DNA from: a virus
DNA: 31,201 bases
Virus record (IMG/VR): IMGVR_UViG_3300010885_024310
Location: 1-31,201 of that record
Direction: 5' to 3' (one strand)
This document shows positions 1-8,450 of the stretch, piece after piece; position 1 is the stretch's first letter, and every line of letters begins with the position of its first letter. The translations under genes and the position numbers were made by a program. The notes under the pieces are model-generated. The model saw nothing but the letters and a program-made list of their open reading frames with translations, had not been told where the DNA came from and ran no database searches.

Positions 1-1588
1 ATTCTTTATTGAGAACTAATGCTTGATTATATTCGATATTTTCGAATTTTATGCTATCGTAATTATAAAAGGGGATATTTTCATCTCTCAACACTGTAAT
101 ATACTCGGTTTGTTCATTAAGATGTGATATATAACTGTCTCCCATGAAAAATAGATTGTCTTTATTTTGATTACTTGGTGATATGTAAATATCTTTAGTG
201 ACTAGAGTAATTATGAAAAATTCAGCATAATTCCATGTTTCTAAATCTTCTAATTCGTCCCAATTTCTTTCAATAAATTCGTCCCCCCATATAAATAAAT
301 CATCAGGATAGAATTTTTCTCTATTAAACACAGCAAATGTCTTTTCTGGTTTGCTGAAAAACTTTTTAAACACTGAATTGTTGGTTATTACATAGAATAC
401 ATTAGAATCTTGTTCGGATATAGCCATTCTATTGAATTGACCGTCTGTATCTGGAAATAATATATCTTCAAACACATGAGTTTTTATCAATGTATATTTT
501 TCGTCATATACAAATAACCCATATTGTGGAGAACTCGAAACATAATCATCTCGGAACAACACATAAGTATAATTATTCATTACTCGATGTCTGATATCCA
601 TCACCGAATATTTTCGTATTGCTGGTATTTTAATGGTTCTTATCCAAATAAAATTATCATCAAATATCTTGATTACATTGTTTCCCGTATCATAAATCCA
701 TACTTCATTTAATTTAGAACCCAATACAGTACATCCATTGAATTTATTTTTGATGTCCTCGTTTCCAATTCCCCCAATTGGTTCGATTAGAAATCTTTTT
801 CCGTCAAATACCGAATCCCCACTATAATATTGTGTTACGTCGTATTTAAATACTTGACCACCGCCATTTATTTTAGAATCGCTTATATACAAATATCTTC
901 CATTGTATGTAATGTCTTCTAAATTCTTACAAGTTTCGTTTGTGTTATTATCAATAAGATCCGAATAAAAAGTAAAACTAGCATCATATAATTGTCCCCC
1001 CTCTGTTATTTTGCTTGTTAATCCCATTAGATATGTATCGGATATACCAAATATACTAATACCTGATGCATCTTTGAACGGAATTACTGCCATTCGTTTC
1101 ATAGAGTCATATTCTTTGAATCCCGACAAACTAGCAACCGCAGATAATGCACCAAATCCGCGTGCTTTGACTTCCCAACCAAAATTTTCGGTTCCAATTA
1201 AATTACATAATGTATTGACATTTCCATCTACAGGAACATCGGTGCTTCCCATAAACATCCTACTATAGAGATATTCCAAATTGTTTATGAAATATTCTAT
1301 CTTTTTATTCAGAGTAACGAAATTCACAAGTTCATTCGGCTGTATTAGTATTTCATCTAAATTATTGGGCATGTATATGCCGTCGAACACATATCTATCT
1401 TTGAAATTGTTTAATTTATAATAATCAGCAGAATATTTAGAAACGGCTTCTAGAGTATTCGCGGATTCTGTATAATAACGACCTTCGTACACATTTTTCA
1501 AATCATCGACATTAAAATAACCAACATAGGATTTATTATTTTTTGTCAAAAACTCCCCACCGCTTGTATAATTAAATCTAGTTTGCAT
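1..1588 (-). CDS. Structural (fibre/appendage-region) protein, probable beta-propeller, C-terminus cut by window edge
   Basis: An open frame reads leftwards from ATG at 1588 to the window edge without a stop, giving about 529 visible residues (start MQTRFNYTSGGEF); the C-terminus lies outside. The start overlaps the stop of the upstream gene in a TAATG junction, so the two are translationally coupled. The protein is rich in Asp, Asn, Tyr and aromatic strand-turn patterns. It contains NHL/propeller-like units such as VWIYDTGNNVIKIFDDN followed by IWIRT, and later YGLFVYDEKYTLIKT. This suggests a beta-propeller or other all-beta virion protein, but I cannot assign a family. It is the last visible member of a run of three tandem surface-type proteins, so a peripheral baseplate or fibre role is inferred from position. 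No Shine-Dalgarno sequence is visible. Confidence 0.75.
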   Translation of the reverse strand, partial: MQTRFNYTSGGEFLTKNNKSYVGYFNVDDLKNVYEGRYYTESANTLEAVSKYSADYYKLNNFKDRYVFDGIYMPNNLDEILIQPNELVNFVTLNKKIEYFINNLEYLYSRMFMGSTDVPVDGNVNTLCNLIGTENFGWEVKARGFGALSAVASLSGFKEYDSMKRMAVIPFKDASGISIFGISDTYLMGLTSKITEGGQLYDASFTFYSDLIDNNTNETCKNLEDITYNGRYLYISDSKINGGGQVFKYDVTQYYSGDSVFDGKRFLIEPIGGIGNEDIKNKFNGCTVLGSKLNEVWIYDTGNNVIKIFDDNFIWIRTIKIPAIRKYSVMDIRHRVMNNYTYVLFRDDYVSSSPQYGLFVYDEKYTLIKTHVFEDILFPDTDGQFNRMAISEQDSNVFYVITNNSVFKKFFSKPEKTFAVFNREKFYPDDLFIWGDEFIERNWDELEDLETWNYAEFFIITLVTKDIYISPSNQNKDNLFFMGDSYISHLNEQTEYITVLRDENIPFYNYDSIKFENIEYNQALVLNKE

Positions 1589-3030
1589 TACCGGAATTCT
1601 ATGTTGTTGATTGTTGTTGTTGCTGGTAATATATTTTTCAATTTTTCCGTAAGTATATCTTTTAGTTGAGTTTTCAGAGCATTATTAGTCAATTGAGAAT
1701 TTTTAATAATTAAATTTATTTTATTGCTTTTGTTCCCCGTTGTATCTAATTTGAATTGACGTTCAATACCATCTAATTCATTTCGTTGATCACATGGAAG
1801 AGAAACAACCAAATCTTGCATTTCTATTCCATTATATACATGAAAATTAATTTCATTATTAGATAATGCCTTATTATATATTTTAAATTGCTTCAATTTT
1901 AAATTTTTGATATAATAATTGGTTTGATTTAAGAATTCTGGTAATGATATATTATTGCGGAAATACGTATTTCCGACATTAATACTTTCGTCCATTATAT
2001 CTTGAAATATATATTGACCGGGTGGTATGTCTACAGTATTTATTTCATCTCCATCACAAAAAATACTAATTTTTCCTTCTAATCCATCCAGTCTAAAAGC
2101 AAAATGATGATATTCACATTGAAATAAATATTTGCTAATGGGTATCTCTACTCTTAATTTTTCTAAATTGTTATACACATTCTTCAATACAACTTTAAAA
2201 GTAAGTATATCTGTTTTTGTGTATGTATTTTTCAGATAATCATATCCAGTTAATTTATAATTAATATGTCTTGAATTATCATACGAATAATATTGTGTAA
2301 TTAGTGTATTGAATTTTGCATAACTCACAGCACTTGCATCTTCATAATCAGTTCCGATATATTGTTCATCAAGTTTAGCTAAAAACATCTGTCCTGCTGA
2401 TAAGAAGTTATTTCCTATGTCGTCCGCAACGATTCCCATTATTATGGGGTATGATTTCAATCCATCAGTGGTATATTCTCTTACAAAATCAATTTTTATT
2501 ATTTCTAATGTGTTGTTAGGCATTATATAAAACGGATTAAACACACCACTCAAAGTTGGTGTTAGATGATATCTATATTTTAATATACGGTCTTTCGTAA
2601 ATTTAGAAACATAGTTTACATTATGTATAACATAGTAATTATAGTCTTCATCAATGAAATAGTCTCGTATTTCTGTTTTGCTTGATAAGAGTATAACACT
2701 AAGTGTTCTGTCGAATGATTCTTGTACTAATGTGTTGTTGTTTTTTACATAAAGTACTGTATCATTTGTGTATTGTTTCGCATCGTACCCATCAAAACCA
2801 TATATTTTGTTGTCGTATTTTAATATAGAATAGCATTCCCCGTTCTTTATCGCATTGAACGTACTGATATCTTCTGTTGTTGTATCGTAACTAGTTACAG
2901 ATCCATTGGTATCGTTTAAAAAATATATGTTATTTTTATCATAACACATTGATACATAAGTTTCCGATAAATTTCCGGAAGCATCGTAAATAACCGAATC
3001 TGAATTAAATTTTGTGATTAAGGGCAACAT
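1588..3030 (-). CDS. Virion structural protein with C-terminal LamG/concanavalin A-like region
   Basis: This 480-residue protein has an N-terminal half (about 1-130) of repeated short strands such as YFLNDTNGSVTSYD, suggesting part of a propeller. Its C-terminal third resembles the second half of a LamG/ConA-like jellyroll: HHFAFRLDGLEGKISIFCDG (about 320-340), then a segment with LKQFKIYNKALSNNEI near 400-415. In that family such folds commonly bind glycans or act as structural adhesins; here that role is inference. The gene starts one base after the TAG of its upstream neighbour (TAGTATG), without a Shine-Dalgarno sequence. A TAAATA lies 9 nt before the ATG, off the spacing seen at other genes. 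The preceding protein ends in what looks like the first half of the same fold, so the pair may be a split gene or two halves of one complex. Confidence 0.8.
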   Translation of the reverse strand: MLPLITKFNSDSVIYDASGNLSETYVSMCYDKNNIYFLNDTNGSVTSYDTTTEDISTFNAIKNGECYSILKYDNKIYGFDGYDAKQYTNDTVLYVKNNNTLVQESFDRTLSVILLSSKTEIRDYFIDEDYNYYVIHNVNYVSKFTKDRILKYRYHLTPTLSGVFNPFYIMPNNTLEIIKIDFVREYTTDGLKSYPIIMGIVADDIGNNFLSAGQMFLAKLDEQYIGTDYEDASAVSYAKFNTLITQYYSYDNSRHINYKLTGYDYLKNTYTKTDILTFKVVLKNVYNNLEKLRVEIPISKYLFQCEYHHFAFRLDGLEGKISIFCDGDEINTVDIPPGQYIFQDIMDESINVGNTYFRNNISLPEFLNQTNYYIKNLKLKQFKIYNKALSNNEINFHVYNGIEMQDLVVSLPCDQRNELDGIERQFKLDTTGNKSNKINLIIKNSQLTNNALKTQLKDILTEKLKNILPATTTINNIEFR

Positions 3031-3031
3031 A

Positions 3032-4984
3032 CTATTCGATATTTATTGTGTAAAAAGAATCCAAATGATCTGTTCTGTATATATCCTTTATGAAAGAATT
3101 AGATATATTTTGTTCATTTGAAAGAGATCCGGAATCCAATATATCAAAATCAGTATTAAATGAATATACTTTGTTGTTGGCTTGTATTGTAATAATTGGT
3201 GTTATCTTCTCGTCATCTAATAAAGCAAATCCTTTATTATTCAAATTTCCAACAATCTGATGTCCGAACTCATTAGTCCAATCATCGGATTGCATCCAAA
3301 AACAAATAGTAAATTGATGCGAATTGTTAATTTTTCCGTAATTAGTAATTTCTGAAAAAGTATTTCCGTCTAATTGATATTCCAAACTATCAATATCGGA
3401 TGCTGATAATAATATATCTACTCTTTTGTTGTCTTTTAACGACAAACCATTCAAAATCAACGAATCCTGTATTGTTTTCAGAATAGTATCTACGTATACA
3501 TCACCAATTCTATGATATATGTATTCCTTGTCTGGTGCTATGAATAAATCACTTCTTTTATCAAAGAATGATATGCCGTATAATGCACTTTTATCTGTTT
3601 GTGGAGTGTTTTCTGATTCCGTTATGTTTGTATTATAAACATCAGGCACATCATAATATTCAGACGACGATAATTCCTGACTCAAAAGGTTATTTATTGG
3701 ATCAATATAAGTATAATTGAAAGAAGTTGCCAATGCTTCGGCATATGATGTCTTTTCTGGATAGTAATAACGATCTAACCACGTAGTTGTTCCGTTTCTA
3801 TCTTGATGTAACCAAGAACACAAATATTCGGCATTTGATGAATATTGCGCATCTCTTTTTTGGAATATTTTATCCGACATATACGGATTCTCGCCCGCAA
3901 TAGATCCCCGATGATTCCATTCCAAATCATTGATGTTAATCTGTTCATACGGATACAAGCTTTTCGGTGTGGTGAATGCGGTATACTTGTCTTTTTCAAA
4001 TTTATAATCACTGTTATAAAATTCGTAACTTAGTGTTATTCCGTAATCTCCGGTTTCTTGGTTATTACCAGTGAATAAACCAATATAATCACGGTTATCC
4101 ACAGAAGGAACATTTGGATTCACCTTTTCTAGGTAATTCGAACGATAACTATAATTTTTATGGGTATGTTGATTTTTTAATGTTAATATATTCGAATAAA
4201 TTGTATTCCCCGTGATATTACTATATTGCGTAGATATTAGATAATTATTTTCTAAATTATTTCGGCTTTTTATGGGATTGATATCATAAGCATTTTTATG
4301 TTTCTTGTCATAAGAAACCCATGATGTGTTTATTTTTGGGGTTAAATGCTGTATATAATAATTAATCGAAAAGTTATTAATATTAAAACTGTTTATATCG
4401 TCTTCGAAAACTATGTGACGTGCTGATGTCGTGACTATTTTAGAATTTTGGAATAATCCGATTTTGTTGTTGTTTTTATCTAAAACGTAATTAAAAATAG
4501 TAGTCGGAACCGAGGGATTCGTAGTGAATCCGAAATTGCTGCCAGAATTCAAATAATAATTTATTCTGTCTTTGCTTCTATGAACGATTTGTACCGTAAG
4601 TTTTTGTTCGTCGATATGGAACTCAAAAATCCTGTCTGTTAAAATTACATATCTGTCTTCCTTTTCAGTGAAAAAATAAGAACTTCCCGAAGCAGTCAAA
4701 TATAATCCGTTTTTGTCCACTATTGATGTGTTGAAAATATACACATCAGTAGAAGACGATAACTGTTCTACATACAATATATCTTCGCATTTTTGTTTAT
4801 TCGTTAGATATATAGAAGAATAATTATTAATTTTTCTGTCTGTTGCATTTTTAAGATAGCTTTCGTCAAAAAATGTATATCCTTCTTCAGTTTTACCCGA
4901 ACGAGCAATCATCTTCAGTCCCGCATCTCCTACATAAGAGGTAGACAAAGGAATTGAAAACAAGTTTGAATCAATAATCTCCAC
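3032..4984 (-). CDS. Large virion structural protein, C-terminal half-LamG region
   Basis: This 650-residue protein starts at GTG (4984); the next in-frame Met is about 24 residues in. A TAAATA box lies 5 nt before the GTG, which supports this start. The body is rich in Tyr, Asn, Ser and Asp, as in phage fibre and appendage proteins. Segments such as AYDINPIKSRNNLE and YLCSWL followed by TTWLDRYYYPE look like a family I associate with large structural proteins of marine T4-like phages, but that is recollection, not a search. The last about 110 residues (FTICFWMQSDDW, IVGNLNNKGFALL) resemble the opening strands of a LamG/ConA-like domain that stops abruptly. The matching closing strands are in the next gene. 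It is probably an appendage or fibre component. Confidence 0.8.
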   Translation of the reverse strand: MEIIDSNLFSIPLSTSYVGDAGLKMIARSGKTEEGYTFFDESYLKNATDRKINNYSSIYLTNKQKCEDILYVEQLSSSTDVYIFNTSIVDKNGLYLTASGSSYFFTEKEDRYVILTDRIFEFHIDEQKLTVQIVHRSKDRINYYLNSGSNFGFTTNPSVPTTIFNYVLDKNNNKIGLFQNSKIVTTSARHIVFEDDINSFNINNFSINYYIQHLTPKINTSWVSYDKKHKNAYDINPIKSRNNLENNYLISTQYSNITGNTIYSNILTLKNQHTHKNYSYRSNYLEKVNPNVPSVDNRDYIGLFTGNNQETGDYGITLSYEFYNSDYKFEKDKYTAFTTPKSLYPYEQININDLEWNHRGSIAGENPYMSDKIFQKRDAQYSSNAEYLCSWLHQDRNGTTTWLDRYYYPEKTSYAEALATSFNYTYIDPINNLLSQELSSSEYYDVPDVYNTNITESENTPQTDKSALYGISFFDKRSDLFIAPDKEYIYHRIGDVYVDTILKTIQDSLILNGLSLKDNKRVDILLSASDIDSLEYQLDGNTFSEITNYGKINNSHQFTICFWMQSDDWTNEFGHQIVGNLNNKGFALLDDEKITPIITIQANNKVYSFNTDFDILDSGSLSNEQNISNSFIKDIYRTDHLDSFYTINIE

Positions 4985-4989
4985 TACTT

Positions 4990-4997
4990 TATTTAAT
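4990..4997 (-). promoter_or_regulatory. Late-promoter-like box ATTAAATA
   Basis: ATTAAATA on the minus strand ends 5 nt before the GTG at 4984. It shares the TAAATA core and exact spacing with boxes at several other genes here. It lies in the 73-bp gap after the fibre gene. That gap has no convincing terminator, only a weak AAGAG-AAAT-CTCTT hairpin near 5013-5026 without a T tract. Confidence 0.5.
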
Positions 4998-5057
4998 GAT
5001 GATGCAAGAGAAATCTCTTAGGTCTTCAATTATCAATTATCTACATTTTAGATTTCG

Positions 5058-6983
5058 TTAAGATCTTACATTAGTACCATATTTTAATGAAGATAGTGAT
5101 CCGTTTTCAGTAAATCTATAAAAAGTACTTAATTGAGGCATGTTAGACAATGGCTTATATATTATATCACCTCCGTAAATATTCGATGCTTTGTATGCAT
5201 CGGTTGTTATGTTATAAATCCAACGATCTCCAGTTATGGTTCCTTCGGCACTATCCCATGCACCTTTATACATTAGTATGGGAGATGCGCTAAATTTATC
5301 TGTTTCCGTAGATGATCCGTCTAGTGTCCATTTTCTGATTTCTGAAGAATTATACATACTAATCAAAACTCCTTTACCAAAATTAACTGGATGTAACGGA
5401 TAGTCATTACTATATGTTGATATTCGAGTTGGTTGTGAATCATCTATTCTTTGTTTTCGTATATTTAAATTATTGACTATATAAATAGGGTATGCTTCTA
5501 TAGTACTACCACTGTTGATATTTATGAAAACGTCATTATTAAAACAGAAATCACCGTCAAATATGATCGAACATCTCATATGTGAAATATTTTGTGTGAA
5601 TGCATCATATTCTATTTGTCTTAAATAAGCATTGCTGTTCAAATCCATAAAACTATTTGTGAGGGTGGCAGCAGATAAATTACTTCCTGCTACATATTGA
5701 TTACCAATAATAGCTAGACCATATCCCGGATATTTATAATTGTTGTCTTGTCTAGATTTTAACGAAGATCCGCATACAAACACGTCTACATTTTTCAAAG
5801 CTCGTATTAAAGAATAATTATAAAATCCTGTTCCCAAATAAGATAATGTTACATTACTCAAATTTACATTACTATTTTGTATGTCATAAGGTGCTGAATC
5901 ATTACAGTTATTTCTATTAACAAAATTGAGGTATCTTATATTTATTTTAGAATCAAATATAGATAATCCAGCACCTCTTACATAACAAAAACCAATATTA
6001 GTATCGGTATAATTTAGACGCCTTGTCCAATTTGATTTTCTGTTTGCAACAGCTCCCCATTTTGAATCGATATCGCTCGAACTCCAATCTAAACTAATAT
6101 CATTAGTATAGTATACGTTATAATTAACGGAATTTGGTTCCTCGTCAAAATATCTTTCGGTATCCCACCAAAAATTCGGTGCTGTTCCTCTTTTGAAACG
6201 TGATCGTATATGTGCTGTTGCTGATTTAGATCCATTTCCTAAATTATATCCAAAATTCATCCCACCTTGCATTTTCTGATTTTTAATTCTAGGCCAGCAA
6301 TATAACCCACCTTTTAATCCAGAACTAAATCCGAAAATAGTATCAACCGTATTTTGATCTATGTATTGGATTGTTATATTAGCAGTGTTCCAATTCCAAT
6401 TTATTATCGCCCAATTTGCCGGGCGATTCGTATTGTCCGATGGCTCTAAGTAATTAGCTCCTTCTCCTTCGGTTGTGTCTTCGTCCACATATATAGTATA
6501 ATTGCCATTGATATTATTTTGTGCCCACCAAGAAGCTACTGTTAGTGTTTTGAAACATGGACGTAATTCACCGTTAACGTTTGATCGTGCTTGCGGAGCA
6601 CTATCAGTAGCATTAATATCACTGGGACGAACCACTACTATACTGGATGTTCCAGCAACTGGTGCTATTTTTATTTGTCCGGAAGCATTAAACATTAATC
6701 CACCAGTTGGATCTAAATTTACGGAAATTCCGTTATCTAATTTTATTCCCTTGGTTGTGTTGACTATATTTGGATTTAATTTATCTAATGTGATGGCATT
6801 ATTAGATATATTATTCTGGTTTATAGTTAACGAGGATGGATTGTTTTGTATTTCGCTATTTACGTATTTTAAAACAGAACTCAATTGTGCGGAGTTTGAA
6901 ACATTATTGTGATCTACATGGATATAATCTCCAGCATTTAATGTGTTGATCAAAGGTAGGTCTGTTATATACTTATTAGCCAT
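5058..6983 (-). CDS. Tail fibre-like protein with probable beta-helix
   Basis: This 641-residue protein starts MANKYITDLPLINTLNAGDY, a typical N-terminus of phage tail-fibre and tail-attachment proteins (compare MANKKITEL-type starts). A low-complexity Asn/Ser stretch follows (about 35-75), then conserved-looking aromatic segments (ASWWAQNN, WAIINWNW). The central region (about 300-520) has irregular repeats of short strands with Asn turns, such as IRYLNFVNRNNCND and NVNLSNVTLSYLG, consistent with a right-handed beta-helix. The role in host recognition or as a baseplate appendage is inferred. It has its own perfect TATAAATA box just upstream and follows a terminator, so it begins a new transcription unit. 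Start ATG 6983 is fixed by the box spacing and by the family-like N-terminus. Confidence 0.85.
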   Translation of the reverse strand: MANKYITDLPLINTLNAGDYIHVDHNNVSNSAQLSSVLKYVNSEIQNNPSSLTINQNNISNNAITLDKLNPNIVNTTKGIKLDNGISVNLDPTGGLMFNASGQIKIAPVAGTSSIVVVRPSDINATDSAPQARSNVNGELRPCFKTLTVASWWAQNNINGNYTIYVDEDTTEGEGANYLEPSDNTNRPANWAIINWNWNTANITIQYIDQNTVDTIFGFSSGLKGGLYCWPRIKNQKMQGGMNFGYNLGNGSKSATAHIRSRFKRGTAPNFWWDTERYFDEEPNSVNYNVYYTNDISLDWSSSDIDSKWGAVANRKSNWTRRLNYTDTNIGFCYVRGAGLSIFDSKINIRYLNFVNRNNCNDSAPYDIQNSNVNLSNVTLSYLGTGFYNYSLIRALKNVDVFVCGSSLKSRQDNNYKYPGYGLAIIGNQYVAGSNLSAATLTNSFMDLNSNAYLRQIEYDAFTQNISHMRCSIIFDGDFCFNNDVFININSGSTIEAYPIYIVNNLNIRKQRIDDSQPTRISTYSNDYPLHPVNFGKGVLISMYNSSEIRKWTLDGSSTETDKFSASPILMYKGAWDSAEGTITGDRWIYNITTDAYKASNIYGGDIIYKPLSNMPQLSTFYRFTENGSLSSLKYGTNVRS

Positions 6984-6988
6984 GTATC

Positions 6989-6996
6989 TATTTATA
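6989..6996 (-). promoter_or_regulatory. T4-type late promoter box TATAAATA (perfect match)
   Basis: The minus strand reads TATAAATA, then GATAC, then ATG. The octamer matches the T4 late (gp55 sigma) -10 consensus exactly. It sits between a terminator and a fibre gene. With T4 geometry (box about -13 to -6), transcription would start on the A of the ATG. No Shine-Dalgarno sequence is present. Confidence 0.75.
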
Positions 6997-7007
6997 AGAT
7001 TTGTGTC

Positions 7008-7038
7008 AAAAAAACCAATTGATCCTTAGTCAATTGGT
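7008..7038 (-). terminator. Rho-independent terminator after the Ig-domain gene
   Basis: On the minus strand ACCAATTGA, loop CTAAGGA, TCAATTGGT form a perfect 9-bp stem, followed immediately by seven T residues (forward A run 7008-7014). It lies 55 bp beyond the stop of the Ig-domain gene and upstream of the fibre gene's late promoter, so it separates two late transcription units. Confidence 0.85.
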
Positions 7039-7092
7039 AGTTCGTGGTGTGTGTTGGTTATGCCGGTGAATCAAAAAATATTTGATTATTTT

Positions 7093-8448
7093 TTAATATT
7101 TCAAGTTAATATAACTGTTATCTTTGAAAATCAGATAATCATTAAGTTTTGTAATTAAATACGTAGAATCAACAACAACAACTATATCTGCGGTAGTATC
7201 GAAACCTGCTACATTTGATATCACACATTTGTATGTACCGGAATCCGAAAGTTCTAAAGAATTTATAGTAAACGTTTCGTTAGTTATTCCCGTGTCTATA
7301 TTATTTTTATACCATATGTAACTGAATGGTTCATCTCCTTTGACTTTAAGCATTAATGATAACGACTCATTTGGTTTTTTAATTATGCTATGTAACGGTT
7401 GTGAAACTATAGAAGGAGGATTTAGCAAAGTTATATTAACAGAATTACTTACTACGCTTCCAGCAGTATTACTTACTCTGCATGTTATATCAGAAAGATT
7501 TATTTTTATATTTGATATTGCATATGTCGAATTTGTTGCATTGGGATCATCGATTCCGTTAATTCTCCATTGATATGATAATGGTGTAGTTCCAGTGGCA
7601 TCTATATGTAATACCACGGAATCACCATTAGTTATATTTTGCGATATTGGTTGTAGTGTTATAACAGGCTTGATAGGAGCTACCTTAACTTGTAATGATG
7701 CAAATCTGCTAGTAATCGGATCTGATGTTGTGACAGAAGCAACACAATAATACACCATAGTGTCAGAAATCTGAGCATCTGTTATGGTCATCACATTGCT
7801 CACATGATTGATAGTATTGATATCTAGTCCATCTGTTCTAAACCATGAGTATGAAATGGGTTCGTCATTATATACAGCACTTACTACAAAAGAAGCCGTT
7901 TCGTGTTCGTTTATTATGATATTATGGTGTTGTCTGATCCATTTAAACTTGGATACGACTGCTGCTTGTATTGGTATTGTTTTTGATAAAATTAATTTAT
8001 TTATAACATTACCTTTAGCAGTATCCATCATAACAAAAACCGAATTGTCGGTATCGTCAAGAAATTGAGCATTTCCTATATATAAATTTTCATATTCTTT
8101 ATAAAACGAATTCTGTGCTATTTTTATAGGCATTTGATATCTAAAAATGCTGAAATCTAAATATGTTATTGTTATTGTGGGATAATAAAAAACATTATAT
8201 GTATCCACAGATGGATACAATGTGTGTTTTATCAAATCTAATTCTAATTTATTAATTTCTGAAAACGAAAACTTTTTAACTAATATATCGGTATCATCAG
8301 TGAAATTAATTTCTATTTTTATAATAGGATTAGTCAATCCCACCAAATTAGAAAAATCTATAACTATTTCGGTTTCTCCTTTGAATGTTCTAGCTGGGTA
8401 TGTATATCCCAATCCGCCAAAAGTAGTTAATTTATAATAAGAATCCAT
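7093..8448 (-). CDS. Virion protein with three tandem Ig-like domains
   Basis: This 451-residue protein has an N-terminal domain of about 165 residues with no assignment. Three immunoglobulin-like domains follow at about 176-257, 259-342 and 344-427. Each has the core Trp on strand C (YSWFR, YQWRINGI, YIWYKN). Domains 1 and 3 have a classical strand F (SDTMVYYC, SDSGTYKC); domain 2 has the variant LSDITCRVSN. Ig-like domains are common on phage capsids, tails and baseplates, where they are thought to give weak surface adhesion. Here the position after the wedge genes suggests a baseplate-peripheral protein. The start lies two bases after the upstream stop (TAATTATG), with no Shine-Dalgarno sequence. 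A terminator follows the gene, so it ends its transcription unit. Confidence 0.85.
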   Translation of the reverse strand: MDSYYKLTTFGGLGYTYPARTFKGETEIVIDFSNLVGLTNPIIKIEINFTDDTDILVKKFSFSEINKLELDLIKHTLYPSVDTYNVFYYPTITITYLDFSIFRYQMPIKIAQNSFYKEYENLYIGNAQFLDDTDNSVFVMMDTAKGNVINKLILSKTIPIQAAVVSKFKWIRQHHNIIINEHETASFVVSAVYNDEPISYSWFRTDGLDINTINHVSNVMTITDAQISDTMVYYCVASVTTSDPITSRFASLQVKVAPIKPVITLQPISQNITNGDSVVLHIDATGTTPLSYQWRINGIDDPNATNSTYAISNIKINLSDITCRVSNTAGSVVSNSVNITLLNPPSIVSQPLHSIIKKPNESLSLMLKVKGDEPFSYIWYKNNIDTGITNETFTINSLELSDSGTYKCVISNVAGFDTTADIVVVVDSTYLITKLNDYLIFKDNSYINLKY

Positions 8449-8450
8449 AA

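Noticed and set aside
3028-3060. Programmed frameshift joining the 650- and 480-residue genes
   Set aside because: The required +1 frame has a TAA only four codons before the junction, and no slippery heptamer lies in that space.
3775-4033. Small overlapping frames of 60-80 codons on both strands inside the 650-residue gene
   Set aside because: They lie entirely within a clear long gene and lack ribosome-binding sites or any family-like sequence; the same holds for similar short frames throughout the window.
5013-5026. Terminator hairpin AAGAG-AAAT-CTCTT after the fibre gene
   Set aside because: The stem is short, there is no T tract, and it lies at the promoter of the next gene rather than close to the stop.
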